DNA of 64,000 nt from Flavobacterium rhamnosiphilum (GCF_004349195.1 NZ_SMLG01000006.1:1-64000), one strand, 5' to 3'. Shown: positions 54,138-62,620, numbered from the stretch's first letter. Notes: a model not told the origin generated them from the letters alone. Program-made: numbers and translations.

Positions 54138-54527
54138 TTAGTTGTTTGGAGTATTCGTTACGGCAATTATTTTTAAATTTTTAATTCCGGCAGGCAATTG
54201 CCATTCCACTTCGTCATTTTCTTTAAAGCCAATTATTGCGACGGATAAAGGAGCCAAAATAGAAACTTTTCCTTCTTTAATGTTGGATTGTGAAGGCATA
54301 ACAATTTGAATTTTCATTTGCTGTTTGGTCTTGGTATCTTCGACTGTTGCATGAGAATTCATTCGGATAATAGATTCGTCAAGAACACCTTCTTTGTTGA
54401 CAATTGTCCGATCTAATTCTTGTGTAAGCAAAGCGATTTCTCTAATATTCGTACTGTCTTTTGCATTTTTCACCAATTCCCGAAGAATGTGATAATCGGT
54501 AATTGTTAAAACTGGAGTTGGCTTCAT
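54138..54527 (-). CDS. GreA/GreB-family (Rnk-like) transcription factor
   Basis: The 129-aa protein has a short N-terminal helical part and a C-terminal Gre/Rnk FKBP-like domain (about 45-125, with SIIRMNSHATVEDT, VSILAPLSVAIIGFKENDEVEWQLPAG). True GreA/GreB have a ~75-residue coiled coil with two acidic tip residues; this protein's N-terminal part is shorter and more like Rnk. RNA-polymerase binding is likely, while transcript-cleavage stimulation is uncertain. It starts six bases after the stop of the FMN glutamate-synthase-like gene and is co-transcribed with it. Confidence 0.85.
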   Translation of the reverse strand: MKPTPVLTITDYHILRELVKNAKDSTNIREIALLTQELDRTIVNKEGVLDESIIRMNSHATVEDTKTKQQMKIQIVMPSQSNIKEGKVSILAPLSVAIIGFKENDEVEWQLPAGIKNLKIIAVTNTPNN

Positions 54528-54533
54528 TTGGAT

Positions 54534-56087
54534 TTAGTTTAAGTTTATTTTTTCGGTTTTAGCTTTATTTTCAAAATCGTTAAAAAATAGTGCTGCAAAA
54601 CTTTCATTCGTTTTATGGTCAATTCTGCGGTAAAAAACATCTGGAGTAATGGCTTTTGGGGAATCAAATCCACAAGCTCCAATGAATTCTGCAAAAGCTT
54701 TTAACGTGTTGTTGTGAAAATGAGCAACGCGCACACTTTTTTCAGTAATATCCAATCCTTTGTATAAAGCTTTATCCTGTGTTGCAATACCAACAGGACA
54801 TTTGCCACTATCACATTGCAGCGCTTGAATACAGCCTAGCGCAAACATCATTCCTCGTGCGCTGTAACAGGCATCGGCGCCAAGTGATATTGCTTTAGCG
54901 ATATCAAAACCAGTGATGATTTTTCCAGAAGCCATAATTTTAACTTGATCCCTGAGTTCAAATTGTTTTAAGGTTTTGGTAACAAATATCAAAGCATCCG
55001 AAAGTGCCATTCCCATATAATCAATAAATTCTAAAGGTGCTGCTCCAGTTCCTCCTTCTGCTCCGTCAATGGTAATGAAATCAGGAACAATTCCTGTTTC
55101 TTTCATGGCTTGAACAATTGCTATGAATTCATCTTGACGCCCAATGCAAATTTTGAATCCAACCGGCTTTCCGTTAGATAAGTGTCTTAATTTTTTTAGA
55201 AAAAACAATAATTCAGTACTGTTTGAAAAAGCAGTATGGGCTGCTGGCGAATGTACAGCCACATGAGGTTGGATGTTTCTGATTTTAGCAATTTCAGGCG
55301 TGTTTTTTTCGCCTGGTAATAATCCTCCGTGTCCAGGTTTTGCTCCTTGCGAGAGTTTTAACTCAATCATTTTAACTTGTGGAAAGTTGGCTTTTTCTGT
55401 AAATAATCCTTCTGAAAAGGTACCATCGTCTTTTCTGCATCCAAAATATCCAGTTCCGATTTGCCAAATTAAATCACCGCCTTCTAAGTGAAAATCACTG
55501 ATTCCTCCTTCGCCTGTATTATGTGCAAATCCGCCTTTCTGGGCTCCTTTATTCAAAGAAGAAATGGCAGTTTTGCTCAATGCGCCATAACTCATGGCAC
55601 TGATATTATAAATACTGGCACTATAAGGCTGCAAACATTGGCTGTTCCCAACGGTGGTTCTGAAAAATTGTTTGTCGGCTCTTTTTGGATAAATAGAATG
55701 CGCTGCCCATTCGTACCCAATTCTGTTGGGGTCATCCTGCATTCCGAAAGAGATAGTTTGCTTTACATTTTTGGCTCTTTGATAAACGATAGTTCGTTGT
55801 CTGCGATTAAAAGGTTTGCCGTCTAATTCGCCTTCAAAGAAATATTGACGCATTTCCGGACGAAAAGATTCTAAGAAATACCTGAATCGACCCACAATTG
55901 GGTAGTTTTTTTTAACGGTATGTTTGGATTGGAAAGTATCCGAAAGGAGCATATAAAGTAATAAAAGCGGAATAACCAAAAATAAATAATCAAGATAATC
56001 GAAATAAATCAATACACTACTGATTGCTAAAAACGAAAGGGTTGACGCCCAAATAATTTGGTGCGCAGCTAATTTTTTTAAAAACAT
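54534..56087 (-). CDS. FMN-binding glutamate-synthase-like protein
   Basis: This 517-aa protein corresponds to the FMN/3Fe-4S synthase domain of glutamate synthase preceded by two N-terminal membrane helices (about 10-45: IIWASTLSFLAISSVLIYF and LFLVIPLLLLYMLLSD). It has [56 protein letters not shown] and cluster cysteines in [14 protein letters not shown]. The glutaminase domain is missing, so it cannot take ammonia from glutamine by itself. Family members are of uncertain function. It is distinct from the full GltB at 9-13.6 kb and forms an operon with the Gre-like gene. Confidence 0.9.
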   Translation of the reverse strand: MFLKKLAAHQIIWASTLSFLAISSVLIYFDYLDYLFLVIPLLLLYMLLSDTFQSKHTVKKNYPIVGRFRYFLESFRPEMRQYFFEGELDGKPFNRRQRTIVYQRAKNVKQTISFGMQDDPNRIGYEWAAHSIYPKRADKQFFRTTVGNSQCLQPYSASIYNISAMSYGALSKTAISSLNKGAQKGGFAHNTGEGGISDFHLEGGDLIWQIGTGYFGCRKDDGTFSEGLFTEKANFPQVKMIELKLSQGAKPGHGGLLPGEKNTPEIAKIRNIQPHVAVHSPAAHTAFSNSTELLFFLKKLRHLSNGKPVGFKICIGRQDEFIAIVQAMKETGIVPDFITIDGAEGGTGAAPLEFIDYMGMALSDALIFVTKTLKQFELRDQVKIMASGKIITGFDIAKAISLGADACYSARGMMFALGCIQALQCDSGKCPVGIATQDKALYKGLDITEKSVRVAHFHNNTLKAFAEFIGACGFDSPKAITPDVFYRRIDHKTNESFAALFFNDFENKAKTEKINLN

Positions 56088-56159
56088 GTTTTTAAATTTG
56101 ATTGAATTTTAAAAAGATAACTTTTAAAATTTCTGATTAAATAAATGATGTAAAGAAAA

Positions 56160-56203
56160 ACCTTCGTCTCGAAGTAGTTTGTTTTTATATAGACGAAGGT
56201 CTA
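56160..56203 (+). promoter_or_regulatory. Hairpin upstream of a possible short ORF
   Basis: ACCTTCGTCT and AGACGAAGGT pair perfectly over 10 bp around a ~24-base loop, ending about 20 bases before a small ORF. There is no T-run, so it is not a standard terminator; it may be a leader structure. Confidence 0.4.
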
Positions 56204-56221
56204 ATCAACAAAGGCTTTTGA

Positions 56222-56347
56222 ATGCGAAAATTTTGCGCCAAACACAAAAAACTCTTTGAAAAGAGTGGTGGAGGTTGGTGTTGTATTTGGAAATATTTTC
56301 ATAAAATTTTAAATTCCGCAATACAAAAGTACATTCATTTCTTTTAG
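56222..56347 (+). CDS. Possible 41-aa small protein, function unknown
   Basis: An ATG at 56222 is preceded by AAAGG eight bases upstream. The frame encodes 41 residues with basic N-terminus MRKFCAKHKKLFEKS, a GGGWCCIWKYF core with three cysteines in all and two tryptophans, and a hydrophobic end before the TAG at 56345-56347. The composition is not what random AT-rich DNA gives, and the 397-bp gap is otherwise empty. There is no known family, and it could be chance. Confidence 0.3.
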   Translation: MRKFCAKHKKLFEKSGGGWCCIWKYFHKILNSAIQKYIHFF

Positions 56348-56484
56348 TTTTAATATGTTTAACGTGTATTTAACATGCCAGATTGGCTTTTTCCTGCTTT
56401 TAATTATGAAATATCTTTTTCTAATATGTAGGTTTTTATTTTGTAAAATGTAACTTTATGCTTCAAAAGTAAAACTAAAATTAC

Positions 56485-56820
56485 ATGGAACTGACCTGGC
56501 CTGAATTTGAAAGAGTAGAAATGCGTGTAGGAACTATTCTGGAAGTCAATGATTTTCCTGAAGCTAGAAAACCAGCGTACCAACTTACCATAGATTTTGG
56601 TTCTGAAATCGGAATTAGAAAAACATCGGCGCAAATAACCAAACGTTACGAAAAAGAAGATTTACTTAACCGCCAGATTGTAGCGGTGGTTAATTTTCCT
56701 AAAAAGCAAATCGGGAAATTCATGAGCGAATGTCTGGTATTGGGTGCGGTAGGAGATGAAGGTGACGTAATTTTGCTGGCTCCCGATTTCAAAATAGAAA
56801 ACGGGTTGCGAATTGGGTAA
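56485..56820 (+). CDS. csaA: CsaA-type tRNA-binding protein
   Basis: The 111-aa protein is a single tRNA-binding OB-fold domain (as in the C-terminus of methionyl-tRNA synthetase): FERVEMRVGTILEVNDFPEARKPAYQLTIDFGSEIGIRKTSAQITKRYEKEDLLNRQIVAVVNFPKKQIG and SECLVLGA are the family blocks. CsaA homologues dimerise, bind tRNA, and in Bacillus were linked to protein export as a chaperone. It is monocistronic, convergent with the PUR-family gene and separated from it by a strong terminator. Confidence 0.9.
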   Translation: MELTWPEFERVEMRVGTILEVNDFPEARKPAYQLTIDFGSEIGIRKTSAQITKRYEKEDLLNRQIVAVVNFPKKQIGKFMSECLVLGAVGDEGDVILLAPDFKIENGLRIG

Positions 56821-56867
56821 TATTGGATTCATAAACAAAAACGAACTGCTATTTAGAGTATCACCAT

Positions 56868-56907
56868 AAAAAAAGTCCAAAAATCTTCTGATTTTTGGAC
56901 TTTTTTT
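56868..56907. terminator. Bidirectional terminator between csaA and the PUR gene
   Basis: An 18-bp perfect stem (AAAAAAAGTCC... with loop TTCT) flanked by A/T runs. Confidence 0.85.
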
Positions 56908-56930
56908 ATGTGTAAGTAAGGAATTAAAAA

Positions 56931-57311
56931 TTAAATATCATCAAATTCAATATCGGTAAAAGTTGATGTTTGTGGTATAATTTCATCATCTGATTTTTCA
57001 GAAGCATATTCCTTTTTGAAATCTTTTTGGTGTCTTTCAGAAATTACTTCTTCGCCTTTGTGGTTCAAAACATAAGAAGTCATTTCGCCAAGAATTTCTG
57101 CAAAAGCTGCAAAATCTTCTTTATATAAATAGATTTTATGTTTTTTGAAATGGAATGATCCATCTTCTTCAGTAAATTTTTTGCTTTCGGTAATGGTAAT
57201 GTAATAATCATCTGCTTTTGTCGCTCTCACATCAAAGAAGTATGTTCTTCTTCCAGCTCTTAAAACTTTAGAAAATATCTCTTCTTTTTCTAACATGTCA
57301 TGTTCTCTCAT
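56931..57311 (-). CDS. PUR-family (DUF3276) DNA/RNA-binding protein
   Basis: This 126-aa protein matches the Bacteroidetes PUR-alpha-like family: EIFSKVLRAGRRTYFFDVRATKADDYYITITESKK and HKIYLYKEDFAAFAEILGEMTSYV form the single PUR repeat, followed by an acidic tail. Family members bind purine-rich single-stranded nucleic acid. The frame extends five codons upstream to a TTG (57326), but the sequence AAAGGA just before the ATG at 57311 is a good ribosome site, and MREHDML matches the usual N-terminus. It starts 71 bp downstream of the ABC transporter stop. Confidence 0.88.
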   Translation of the reverse strand: MREHDMLEKEEIFSKVLRAGRRTYFFDVRATKADDYYITITESKKFTEEDGSFHFKKHKIYLYKEDFAAFAEILGEMTSYVLNHKGEEVISERHQKDFKKEYASEKSDDEIIPQTSTFTDIEFDDI

Positions 57312-57382
57312 ATTCCTTTCTATCAATTTATGGTTGTTAAGTAGTATCCAAAAATCTAAAAAATATATGTATTATCCAACAA

Positions 57383-59143
57383 TTATAGCATTTCTTTTTC
57401 TGAAAGTTGTTTCAAATATAAAGCGGCGTAATAGCCTTCTTGATTTATCAATTGATTATGAGAACCTTGTTGTATAATTTCCCCCTTTTCAATGATGATA
57501 ATTCGGTCTGCATTTTTAGCGGAAGAAACGCGATGGCTTACAATAATGGTGGTTTTATCCTTACAAATTTCATGTAAGTTGTTTAAAATTGCTTCTTCGG
57601 TCTCCGTGTCAACTGCAGATAAGCAATCGTCAAAAAGTAAAATAGGAGGATTCTTGATAATTGCTCTTGCAATGGAAACTCTTTGTTTTTGACCTCCTGA
57701 AAGTGTAATTCCTCTTTCCCCCAGGATTGTTTCGTATTGTTTGTTGAAACCCATAATATTATCATGTACAACGGCACTTTTTGCGGCAGCTTTTACCTCT
57801 TCTTCCGTTGCATTCTCTTTGCCAAACATAATGTTATTCTTGATACTGTCCGAAAACAAAAAGGCATCTTGTGGTACAATTCCGATACTGTTACGTAAAT
57901 CAAACAAGTTGATGGTGCTTATTTCATTTCCGTCAATGTTTATTTTCCCTTCTGTAACATCATACATACGTGAAATCAAGGATAAAATAGTCGATTTACC
58001 AGATCCGGTTTTCCCTAGAATAGCTAAAGTTTCTCCTTTTTTTACTGTAAATGAAATGTTTTGTATCGCTTTTATATTAGTGTCTTCATAAGTATAGCTT
58101 ACATTTTCAAAAGAAATAGAACCTTCAATCACTGATTTGTCCAGATTTTTATTTTTTATCTCCGGTTCGATTTTTAGGAATTCATTAAGGCGTTTTTGGG
58201 AAGCCTCAGCTTCTTGAACCATCGAAGAAACCCATCCTAATGAAGCTACCGGCCAAGTAAGCATGTTGACATATAAAATAAATTCAGCGATGGTTCCAAT
58301 ACTTTTTATAGTGCCGTCAATGTACATTAGACCACCAAAATAGATTACCACTAAGTTACTAATTCCTATCAGCGCTAACATTAACGGACCAAATAAGGAT
58401 TGCACTTTGGCTAAGTTTAAGCTTTTGCTTTTGCTTTCATTGGCTAAATTAACCATATTTTGTTGATGCTGGTCTTCCAGTGAATAGGCTTTTATCACTC
58501 GGATTCCTGAAAATATTTCTTGTGAAAAACTGGACACTTTGGATAAATATTGCTGGAAAATAGTACTTCTTTTATTGATCTCGGAGCTGAGTTTAAAAAT
58601 GACGTACGACAAAATTGGTAAAGGCAATAGCGTGTATAAAGTCAATCTTGGGGATACATTGTACATATAAACGATTACAATTGCAAAACGGATAAAAGTA
58701 TTAATCGAATACATCACAGCAGGCCCTACGTACATTCTTACTTTTGAAACATCCTCACTGATGCGGTTCATTAAATCTCCGGTGCGATTTTGCTTATAAA
58801 AGTTCTGCGACAGGTTTTCATATTGACGGAACACTTCGTTTTTTAAATCGAATTCTATGTGACGTGACATTACAATTAAGGTTTGTCTCATCAAAAAAGT
58901 AAGAAAACCAGCAATGATTGTTGTGGCAATAATCAGTAAAATATTTGAAATTAATTCTTGATGAATAACTGATTTGGCAATGGTTTTATCTTTGGCGAAA
59001 GCTTCAATTACCTTAAATGATTTGCTAATCAACTTGGGAGTGAAAAGCATGAATATTTGTGCGATAATGGTGAAAATAATTCCCAGTAAGAAACTGTATT
59101 TGTATTTGACGAAATATTTATTTAAATAACGTAATTCTTTCAT
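57383..59143 (-). CDS. ABC exporter half-transporter (membrane domain fused to ATPase)
   Basis: The 586-aa protein has six membrane helices in the first ~310 residues (about 18-36, 70-90, 143-160, 165-182, 248-272 and 283-300). A nucleotide-binding domain with Walker A ILGKTGSGKST, Q-loop GIVPQDAFLFSD, signature LSGGQKQR, Walker B PILLFDDCLSAVD and H-loop IIVSHRV follows. The Walker B ends in DD rather than DE: the catalytic glutamate is replaced by aspartate, as in one half of asymmetric heterodimers such as BmrC/LmrC-type exporters. No second half-transporter gene adjoins it. The substrate is unknown; lipid or drug export is likely. Confidence 0.9.
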   Translation of the reverse strand: MKELRYLNKYFVKYKYSFLLGIIFTIIAQIFMLFTPKLISKSFKVIEAFAKDKTIAKSVIHQELISNILLIIATTIIAGFLTFLMRQTLIVMSRHIEFDLKNEVFRQYENLSQNFYKQNRTGDLMNRISEDVSKVRMYVGPAVMYSINTFIRFAIVIVYMYNVSPRLTLYTLLPLPILSYVIFKLSSEINKRSTIFQQYLSKVSSFSQEIFSGIRVIKAYSLEDQHQQNMVNLANESKSKSLNLAKVQSLFGPLMLALIGISNLVVIYFGGLMYIDGTIKSIGTIAEFILYVNMLTWPVASLGWVSSMVQEAEASQKRLNEFLKIEPEIKNKNLDKSVIEGSISFENVSYTYEDTNIKAIQNISFTVKKGETLAILGKTGSGKSTILSLISRMYDVTEGKINIDGNEISTINLFDLRNSIGIVPQDAFLFSDSIKNNIMFGKENATEEEVKAAAKSAVVHDNIMGFNKQYETILGERGITLSGGQKQRVSIARAIIKNPPILLFDDCLSAVDTETEEAILNNLHEICKDKTTIIVSHRVSSAKNADRIIIIEKGEIIQQGSHNQLINQEGYYAALYLKQLSEKEML

Positions 59144-59288
59144 TTTTTTAAGATATTCTGTGTTGAAATGGTTTCATTTTTTGAATAAAACCTTAGTTTT
59201 AATACTTGTTAGTGATGAAATAATAATCAATTAAATTATTGAATTGGTGATTTTTAGACAAAAATCTACTGCATGTTCATTTTTTATG

Positions 59289-59296
59289 TAAATTTG
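59289..59296 (+). promoter_or_regulatory. Minus-7 box of the amino-acid dehydrogenase gene
   Basis: TAAATTTG lies 49 bases before the ATG at 59346; no clear minus-33 element. Confidence 0.45.
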
Positions 59297-59345
59297 AATT
59301 GTCTTTTTGACAAATTCATAATTCATCACTATAAAAAATCACACT

Positions 59346-60452
59346 ATGAATGCAGCTTTCACAACTGGAAAGGAACTTAAAAAAATGGATCCCGTTTTTG
59401 GTCAATTATCATTTGATGATCACGAACAAATTGTATTTTGCAATGACAAAGATACAGGTTTAAAAGCAATTATTGGTATTCATAATTCGGTTATGGGCCC
59501 TGCTTTAGGAGGTACGAGAATGTTTAATTACGCAAATGAATGGGAAGCGCTGAACGATGTATTGCGTCTTTCACGTGGAATGACTTTTAAAGCGGCTATT
59601 ACAGGATTGAATATTGGTGGAGGTAAAGCAGTTATTATAGGTGATGCCAAAACACAAAAAACTCCTGAGTTGATGCGTAAGTTTGGCGAATTTGTGCATG
59701 GTTTAAGCGGGAGATATATTACTGCTGAGGACGTGGGAATGGAGACCGCAGATATGGATATCGTTAGAGACGTGACGCCTTATGTTACCGGAATTTCTGA
59801 ATCAAGAGGAGGTTCTGGAAATCCATCGCCAGTTACAGCTTACGGAGTATATTTAGGAATGAAAGCTGCTGCAAAGCAACAATTTGGTTCTGATGTTTTG
59901 AGTGGTAAAAAAGTTTTGGTTCAAGGAATCGGCCATGTTGGAGAAACTTTAGTTGATTATTTGACAAAAGAAGGTGCAATTGTAACGATTGCTGACATCA
60001 ATGAAGAAAAATTAAATGAAGTGGGAGCGAAGTATAACGCACAAATTTTCAGAGGTGAGGATTTGTACAGTGCTGATGTTGATATTTATGCGCCTTGTGC
60101 CATGGGAGCAACGTTAAATGACAATACAGTTTATAAAATTAAAGCAAAAGTAATTGCCGGAGCTGCCAATAATCAATTGGCTGATGAGAATGTTCACGGT
60201 GCAATTCTACAAGAAAGAGGCATTCTATATGCTCCTGATTTCTTGATTAATGCGGGTGGAATTATCAATGTTTATGCGGAATTAGCGCATTATGACAAAG
60301 CGGAGATCATGCGTAAAACAGAAAATATTTATAACACAACATTAGAGATATTTGATTTTGCCATTGCTAACAAGATGACAACACATCATGCCGCTTTGAC
60401 TATTGCTCAAAATCGCATCAATCAAAGAAAAATAGAAAATAGTAAAAAGTAA
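59346..60452 (+). CDS. Glu/Leu/Phe/Val dehydrogenase (leucine-dehydrogenase type)
   Basis: The 368-aa enzyme reversibly deaminates a branched-chain amino acid with NAD+. It has the catalytic region GPALGGTRMF, RGMTFKAAITGLNIGGGKAVI (K82 and K94, binding and catalytic lysines), TAEDVGM, and the NAD-binding loop VQGIGHVGETLVDYL (about 191-205). AGAANNQLAD and INAGGIINVYAEL are also typical. The length fits leucine/valine dehydrogenases and not the ~450-aa glutamate dehydrogenases. It stands alone and is followed by a hairpin without a T-run. Specificity between Leu and Val cannot be decided. Confidence 0.92.
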   Translation: MNAAFTTGKELKKMDPVFGQLSFDDHEQIVFCNDKDTGLKAIIGIHNSVMGPALGGTRMFNYANEWEALNDVLRLSRGMTFKAAITGLNIGGGKAVIIGDAKTQKTPELMRKFGEFVHGLSGRYITAEDVGMETADMDIVRDVTPYVTGISESRGGSGNPSPVTAYGVYLGMKAAAKQQFGSDVLSGKKVLVQGIGHVGETLVDYLTKEGAIVTIADINEEKLNEVGAKYNAQIFRGEDLYSADVDIYAPCAMGATLNDNTVYKIKAKVIAGAANNQLADENVHGAILQERGILYAPDFLINAGGIINVYAELAHYDKAEIMRKTENIYNTTLEIFDFAIANKMTTHHAALTIAQNRINQRKIENSKK

Positions 60453-60469
60453 AAAAAACGTTCAGTTAT

Positions 60470-60510
60470 CAGTATTCAGTGAACAATTTATTAGCGTTCA
60501 CTGAATGCTG
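60470..60510. repeat. 15-bp stem inverted repeat after the dehydrogenase gene
   Basis: CAGTATTCAGTGAAC pairs with GTTCACTGAATGCTG at 14 of 15 positions (the odd one is T-G) around an 11-base loop. No T-run follows, so it may be a dispersed palindrome or a processing/transcript-stabilising hairpin. Confidence 0.65.
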
Positions 60511-60568
60511 TTGATTGAATACTTTTAAAATAAGCGATTATATATTTTATTTTAAAAAATGAAATACT

Positions 60569-60576
60569 TATTTTTG
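60569..60576 (+). promoter_or_regulatory. Minus-7 box of nusB
   Basis: TATTTTTG lies 28 bases before the nusB GTG start; the minus-33 element is unclear. Confidence 0.45.
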
Positions 60577-60604
60577 CAGACTAATTAATAAAAGTTCTTA
60601 CAAG

Positions 60605-61549
60605 GTGGTAAATAGAAGACACATTCGCGTTAAAGTAATGCAATCCATTTATGCGATGCATCAAAGCGGTTCAGATAATCTGGAAAAAGAAGAAAAATTC
60701 CTTTTTTACAGCATCGACAATATTCAAGATTTATACCTTATAATGCTTTCTTCCCTGATTGAAATTTGTAAAACAGAGACTGTCTTTTTACATAAATCCA
60801 GTTTGAAACATCTTGCAACTCCTGAGGAACGTAAACCCAACGAAAAGTTTATCAAAAACAGAATCTTTCAAATCCTTGCCGAAAATAATTCACTAAGCAT
60901 TGCATTGGAAAACCGTAAAATCAATAATTGGTCTTTAAACGACGATTATATTTTATTACTTCTTAATGATGTAAAAGCAAGCAAATTGTATGCGGATTAC
61001 ATGAGTAATCCAGTAAATACATTTGAAGAAGACCGACAATTTATCGTTGATTTATTCATGGATGTAATTGTTCCAAACGAGAAATTGTATGAATATTTAG
61101 AAGATGATAAGTTGACTTGGGTTGATGATATTCCATTAGTGAATACGCATATTATCAAGCAATTGAAAGTAATTAAATCTGGAGAAGACGATAATTTTAG
61201 AGTGCCAAAATTGTATAAAGACAATGAGGATAAGGATTTTGTTAAAGATTTGTTCAGAAAAACGGTCTTAAACGAAACGGAATTAGCCAAAGAATATCTT
61301 GATAAAACACCAAACTGGGACACTGAAAGAATTGCCGAGATTGACACTATTATCCTGAAAATGGCAATCTGTGAATTTTTAAAATTCCCATCCATTCCTG
61401 TAAAAGTAACTCTTAACGAATATTTAGAAGTTGCTAAAGAATATTCTACGCCAAAAAGTAGTATTTTTATCAACGGAATTTTAGACAATTTAGTAAAAGA
61501 ACTGGAAGCCAGCAAAAGAATCATTAAAGCTGGTCGTGGTTTAATGTAA
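60605..61549 (+). CDS. nusB: Transcription antitermination protein NusB (long form)
   Basis: NusB with NusE (S10) binds boxA in rRNA operons and supports antitermination. The start codon is GTG (VNRRHIRVKVMQSIYAMHQSG), matching the conserved NusB N-terminus. The protein is 314 aa, about twice the usual ~140, as is typical in Bacteroidetes. The first part starts like NusB, a long central helical insertion follows, and the canonical C-terminal half is at about 210-314 (DTERIAEIDTIILKMAICEFL, PVKVTLNEYLEVAKEYSTPKSSIFINGILD). yajC follows 30 bp downstream in the same operon. Confidence 0.93.
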   Translation: MVNRRHIRVKVMQSIYAMHQSGSDNLEKEEKFLFYSIDNIQDLYLIMLSSLIEICKTETVFLHKSSLKHLATPEERKPNEKFIKNRIFQILAENNSLSIALENRKINNWSLNDDYILLLLNDVKASKLYADYMSNPVNTFEEDRQFIVDLFMDVIVPNEKLYEYLEDDKLTWVDDIPLVNTHIIKQLKVIKSGEDDNFRVPKLYKDNEDKDFVKDLFRKTVLNETELAKEYLDKTPNWDTERIAEIDTIILKMAICEFLKFPSIPVKVTLNEYLEVAKEYSTPKSSIFINGILDNLVKELEASKRIIKAGRGLM

Positions 61550-61579
61550 TATTAATCAATAAAAAAAAGAATTTAAATT

Positions 61580-61852
61580 ATGGAACAATTAACTCAATTT
61601 GCACCGTTTTTATTAATGTTTGTGGTAATCTATTTCTTCATGATCAGACCACAACAAAAAAGAGCGAAAAACGAAAAAGAATTTGAAAGCAGCTTAAAAG
61701 TAGGTGATAAAATCATTACAAAAAGTGGTCTTCATGGAAAAGTTTCTGAATTAGCGGATACAACTGTTGTTGTTGAAACGATGTCAGGAAAATTGAAAAT
61801 GGAGCGTTCTGCTATTTCTATGGAAATGAGTGCAGTATTGAACAAAAAATAA
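61580..61852 (+). CDS. yajC: Preprotein translocase subunit YajC
   Basis: The 90-aa protein has one N-terminal membrane helix (FAPFLLMFVVIYFFMIRPQQKR) with the family hallmark RPQQKRAKNEKEF and a small beta-rich cytosolic domain (VGDKIITKSGLHGKVSEL, VVVETMSGKLKMERSAI). YajC joins SecDF in the Sec translocon. The nusB-yajC order is usual in this phylum, and secDF is not adjacent. Confidence 0.94.
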   Translation: MEQLTQFAPFLLMFVVIYFFMIRPQQKRAKNEKEFESSLKVGDKIITKSGLHGKVSELADTTVVVETMSGKLKMERSAISMEMSAVLNKK

Positions 61853-61870
61853 TTCTCATTTTAATGAATT

Positions 61871-61911
61871 AAAAAAGTCCCAACCGATTATTCGGATTGG
61901 GACTTTTTTTT
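61871..61911. terminator. Bidirectional terminator between yajC and the Lys-rich gene
   Basis: AAAAAAGTCCCAA pairs with TTGGGACTTTTTT, continuing inward through CCGA/TCGG with one bulge. Confidence 0.82.
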
Positions 61912-61928
61912 GATAAAAAAGAATATCA

Positions 61929-62372
61929 TTATTTTTTATTCTTTTTATTCTTCTTCGCTTTTTTTGATTTTGCTTTGGCCTTTTTAGCTTTTATCTTGGC
62001 TTTGACTTTAGCTTTTTTAGCTTTATCCTTTTTGGCTTTTTTTGCCTTTTTAGCTTTTGCTTTCGCTTTTTGCTTTGCTTTCTCTTTTGCGTCGGCTTTT
62101 TTAGCCTTTTTCTTGTCTTTATCTTTCATTTTTACTTTTTTTTTGATTTCGTTTTTACTTTTTTTCTTATTTGAAACGTCACTATTATCCTCTAGACTAA
62201 TAGTAGAAATCTCTATCGTTTCCATTATGATTTCTTCAATTACCGGTTCTATGATTTCAACGGGTTCCGCTACAGGTTTAACGACTTTTGTTCTTCGAGC
62301 TCTAATTGGCTTATCAATTTCAGGTTTTGTTGGAGATACTGTATCAGTTTCCGTTTCTTTCTTTTGTATCAT
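61929..62372 (-). CDS. Lysine/alanine-rich histone-H1-like protein
   Basis: The 147-aa protein has an N-terminal half with Pro, Glu and Ile (KPVAEPVEIIEPVIEEIIM, about 32-50) and a C-terminal half (about 68-147) made almost only of Lys and Ala in KAKKAKK-type repeats. This resembles the lysine-rich tails of eukaryotic H1 and the bacterial Hc1/AlgP-type proteins, so DNA or RNA compaction is a reasonable guess. The opposite strand also has a long open frame (61897-62427) of Phe, Leu and Ala, but that is the mirror image of the Lys/Ala codons. The minus frame has the sensible start and composition. Confidence 0.75.
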   Translation of the reverse strand: MIQKKETETDTVSPTKPEIDKPIRARRTKVVKPVAEPVEIIEPVIEEIIMETIEISTISLEDNSDVSNKKKSKNEIKKKVKMKDKDKKKAKKADAKEKAKQKAKAKAKKAKKAKKDKAKKAKVKAKIKAKKAKAKSKKAKKNKKNKK

Positions 62373-62620
62373 AATTTATAGTATTAGCTTTTATTCAATT
62401 AAACGAATATTGTTCTGGTGTTATTAAATTGTTAAGTGATTGTAAGTAAATATAGTGATTTATTGCACTGGTCAATGTTAAGTTTTTCAGAACGATTCAG
62501 ATAATTTATTCTGATTTGCAGCAAATTGTAACCAAGGAAGGAAGTGTTTTCTTTTTTAAAAGAAAGAGATTGTATAAATGATTAGGAAAGTAGAATGTAT
62601 TATCCTAATGTGGCGTTAAA
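62373..62620. other. Intergenic region without recognised features
   Basis: AT-rich DNA upstream of the Lys-rich gene. I saw no ORF, RNA or clear promoter. Confidence 0.3.

Noticed and set aside
60470..60510. Hairpin after the dehydrogenase gene as a terminator
   Set aside because: The stem is strong but no T-run follows on either strand, so it is listed only as an inverted repeat.
61897..62427. Plus-strand 176-codon Phe/Leu/Ala-rich frame
   Set aside because: It is the reverse complement of the Lys/Ala-rich gene (AAA and GCC/AAG codons read back as Phe, Leu and Ala); the minus frame has the credible start and composition.
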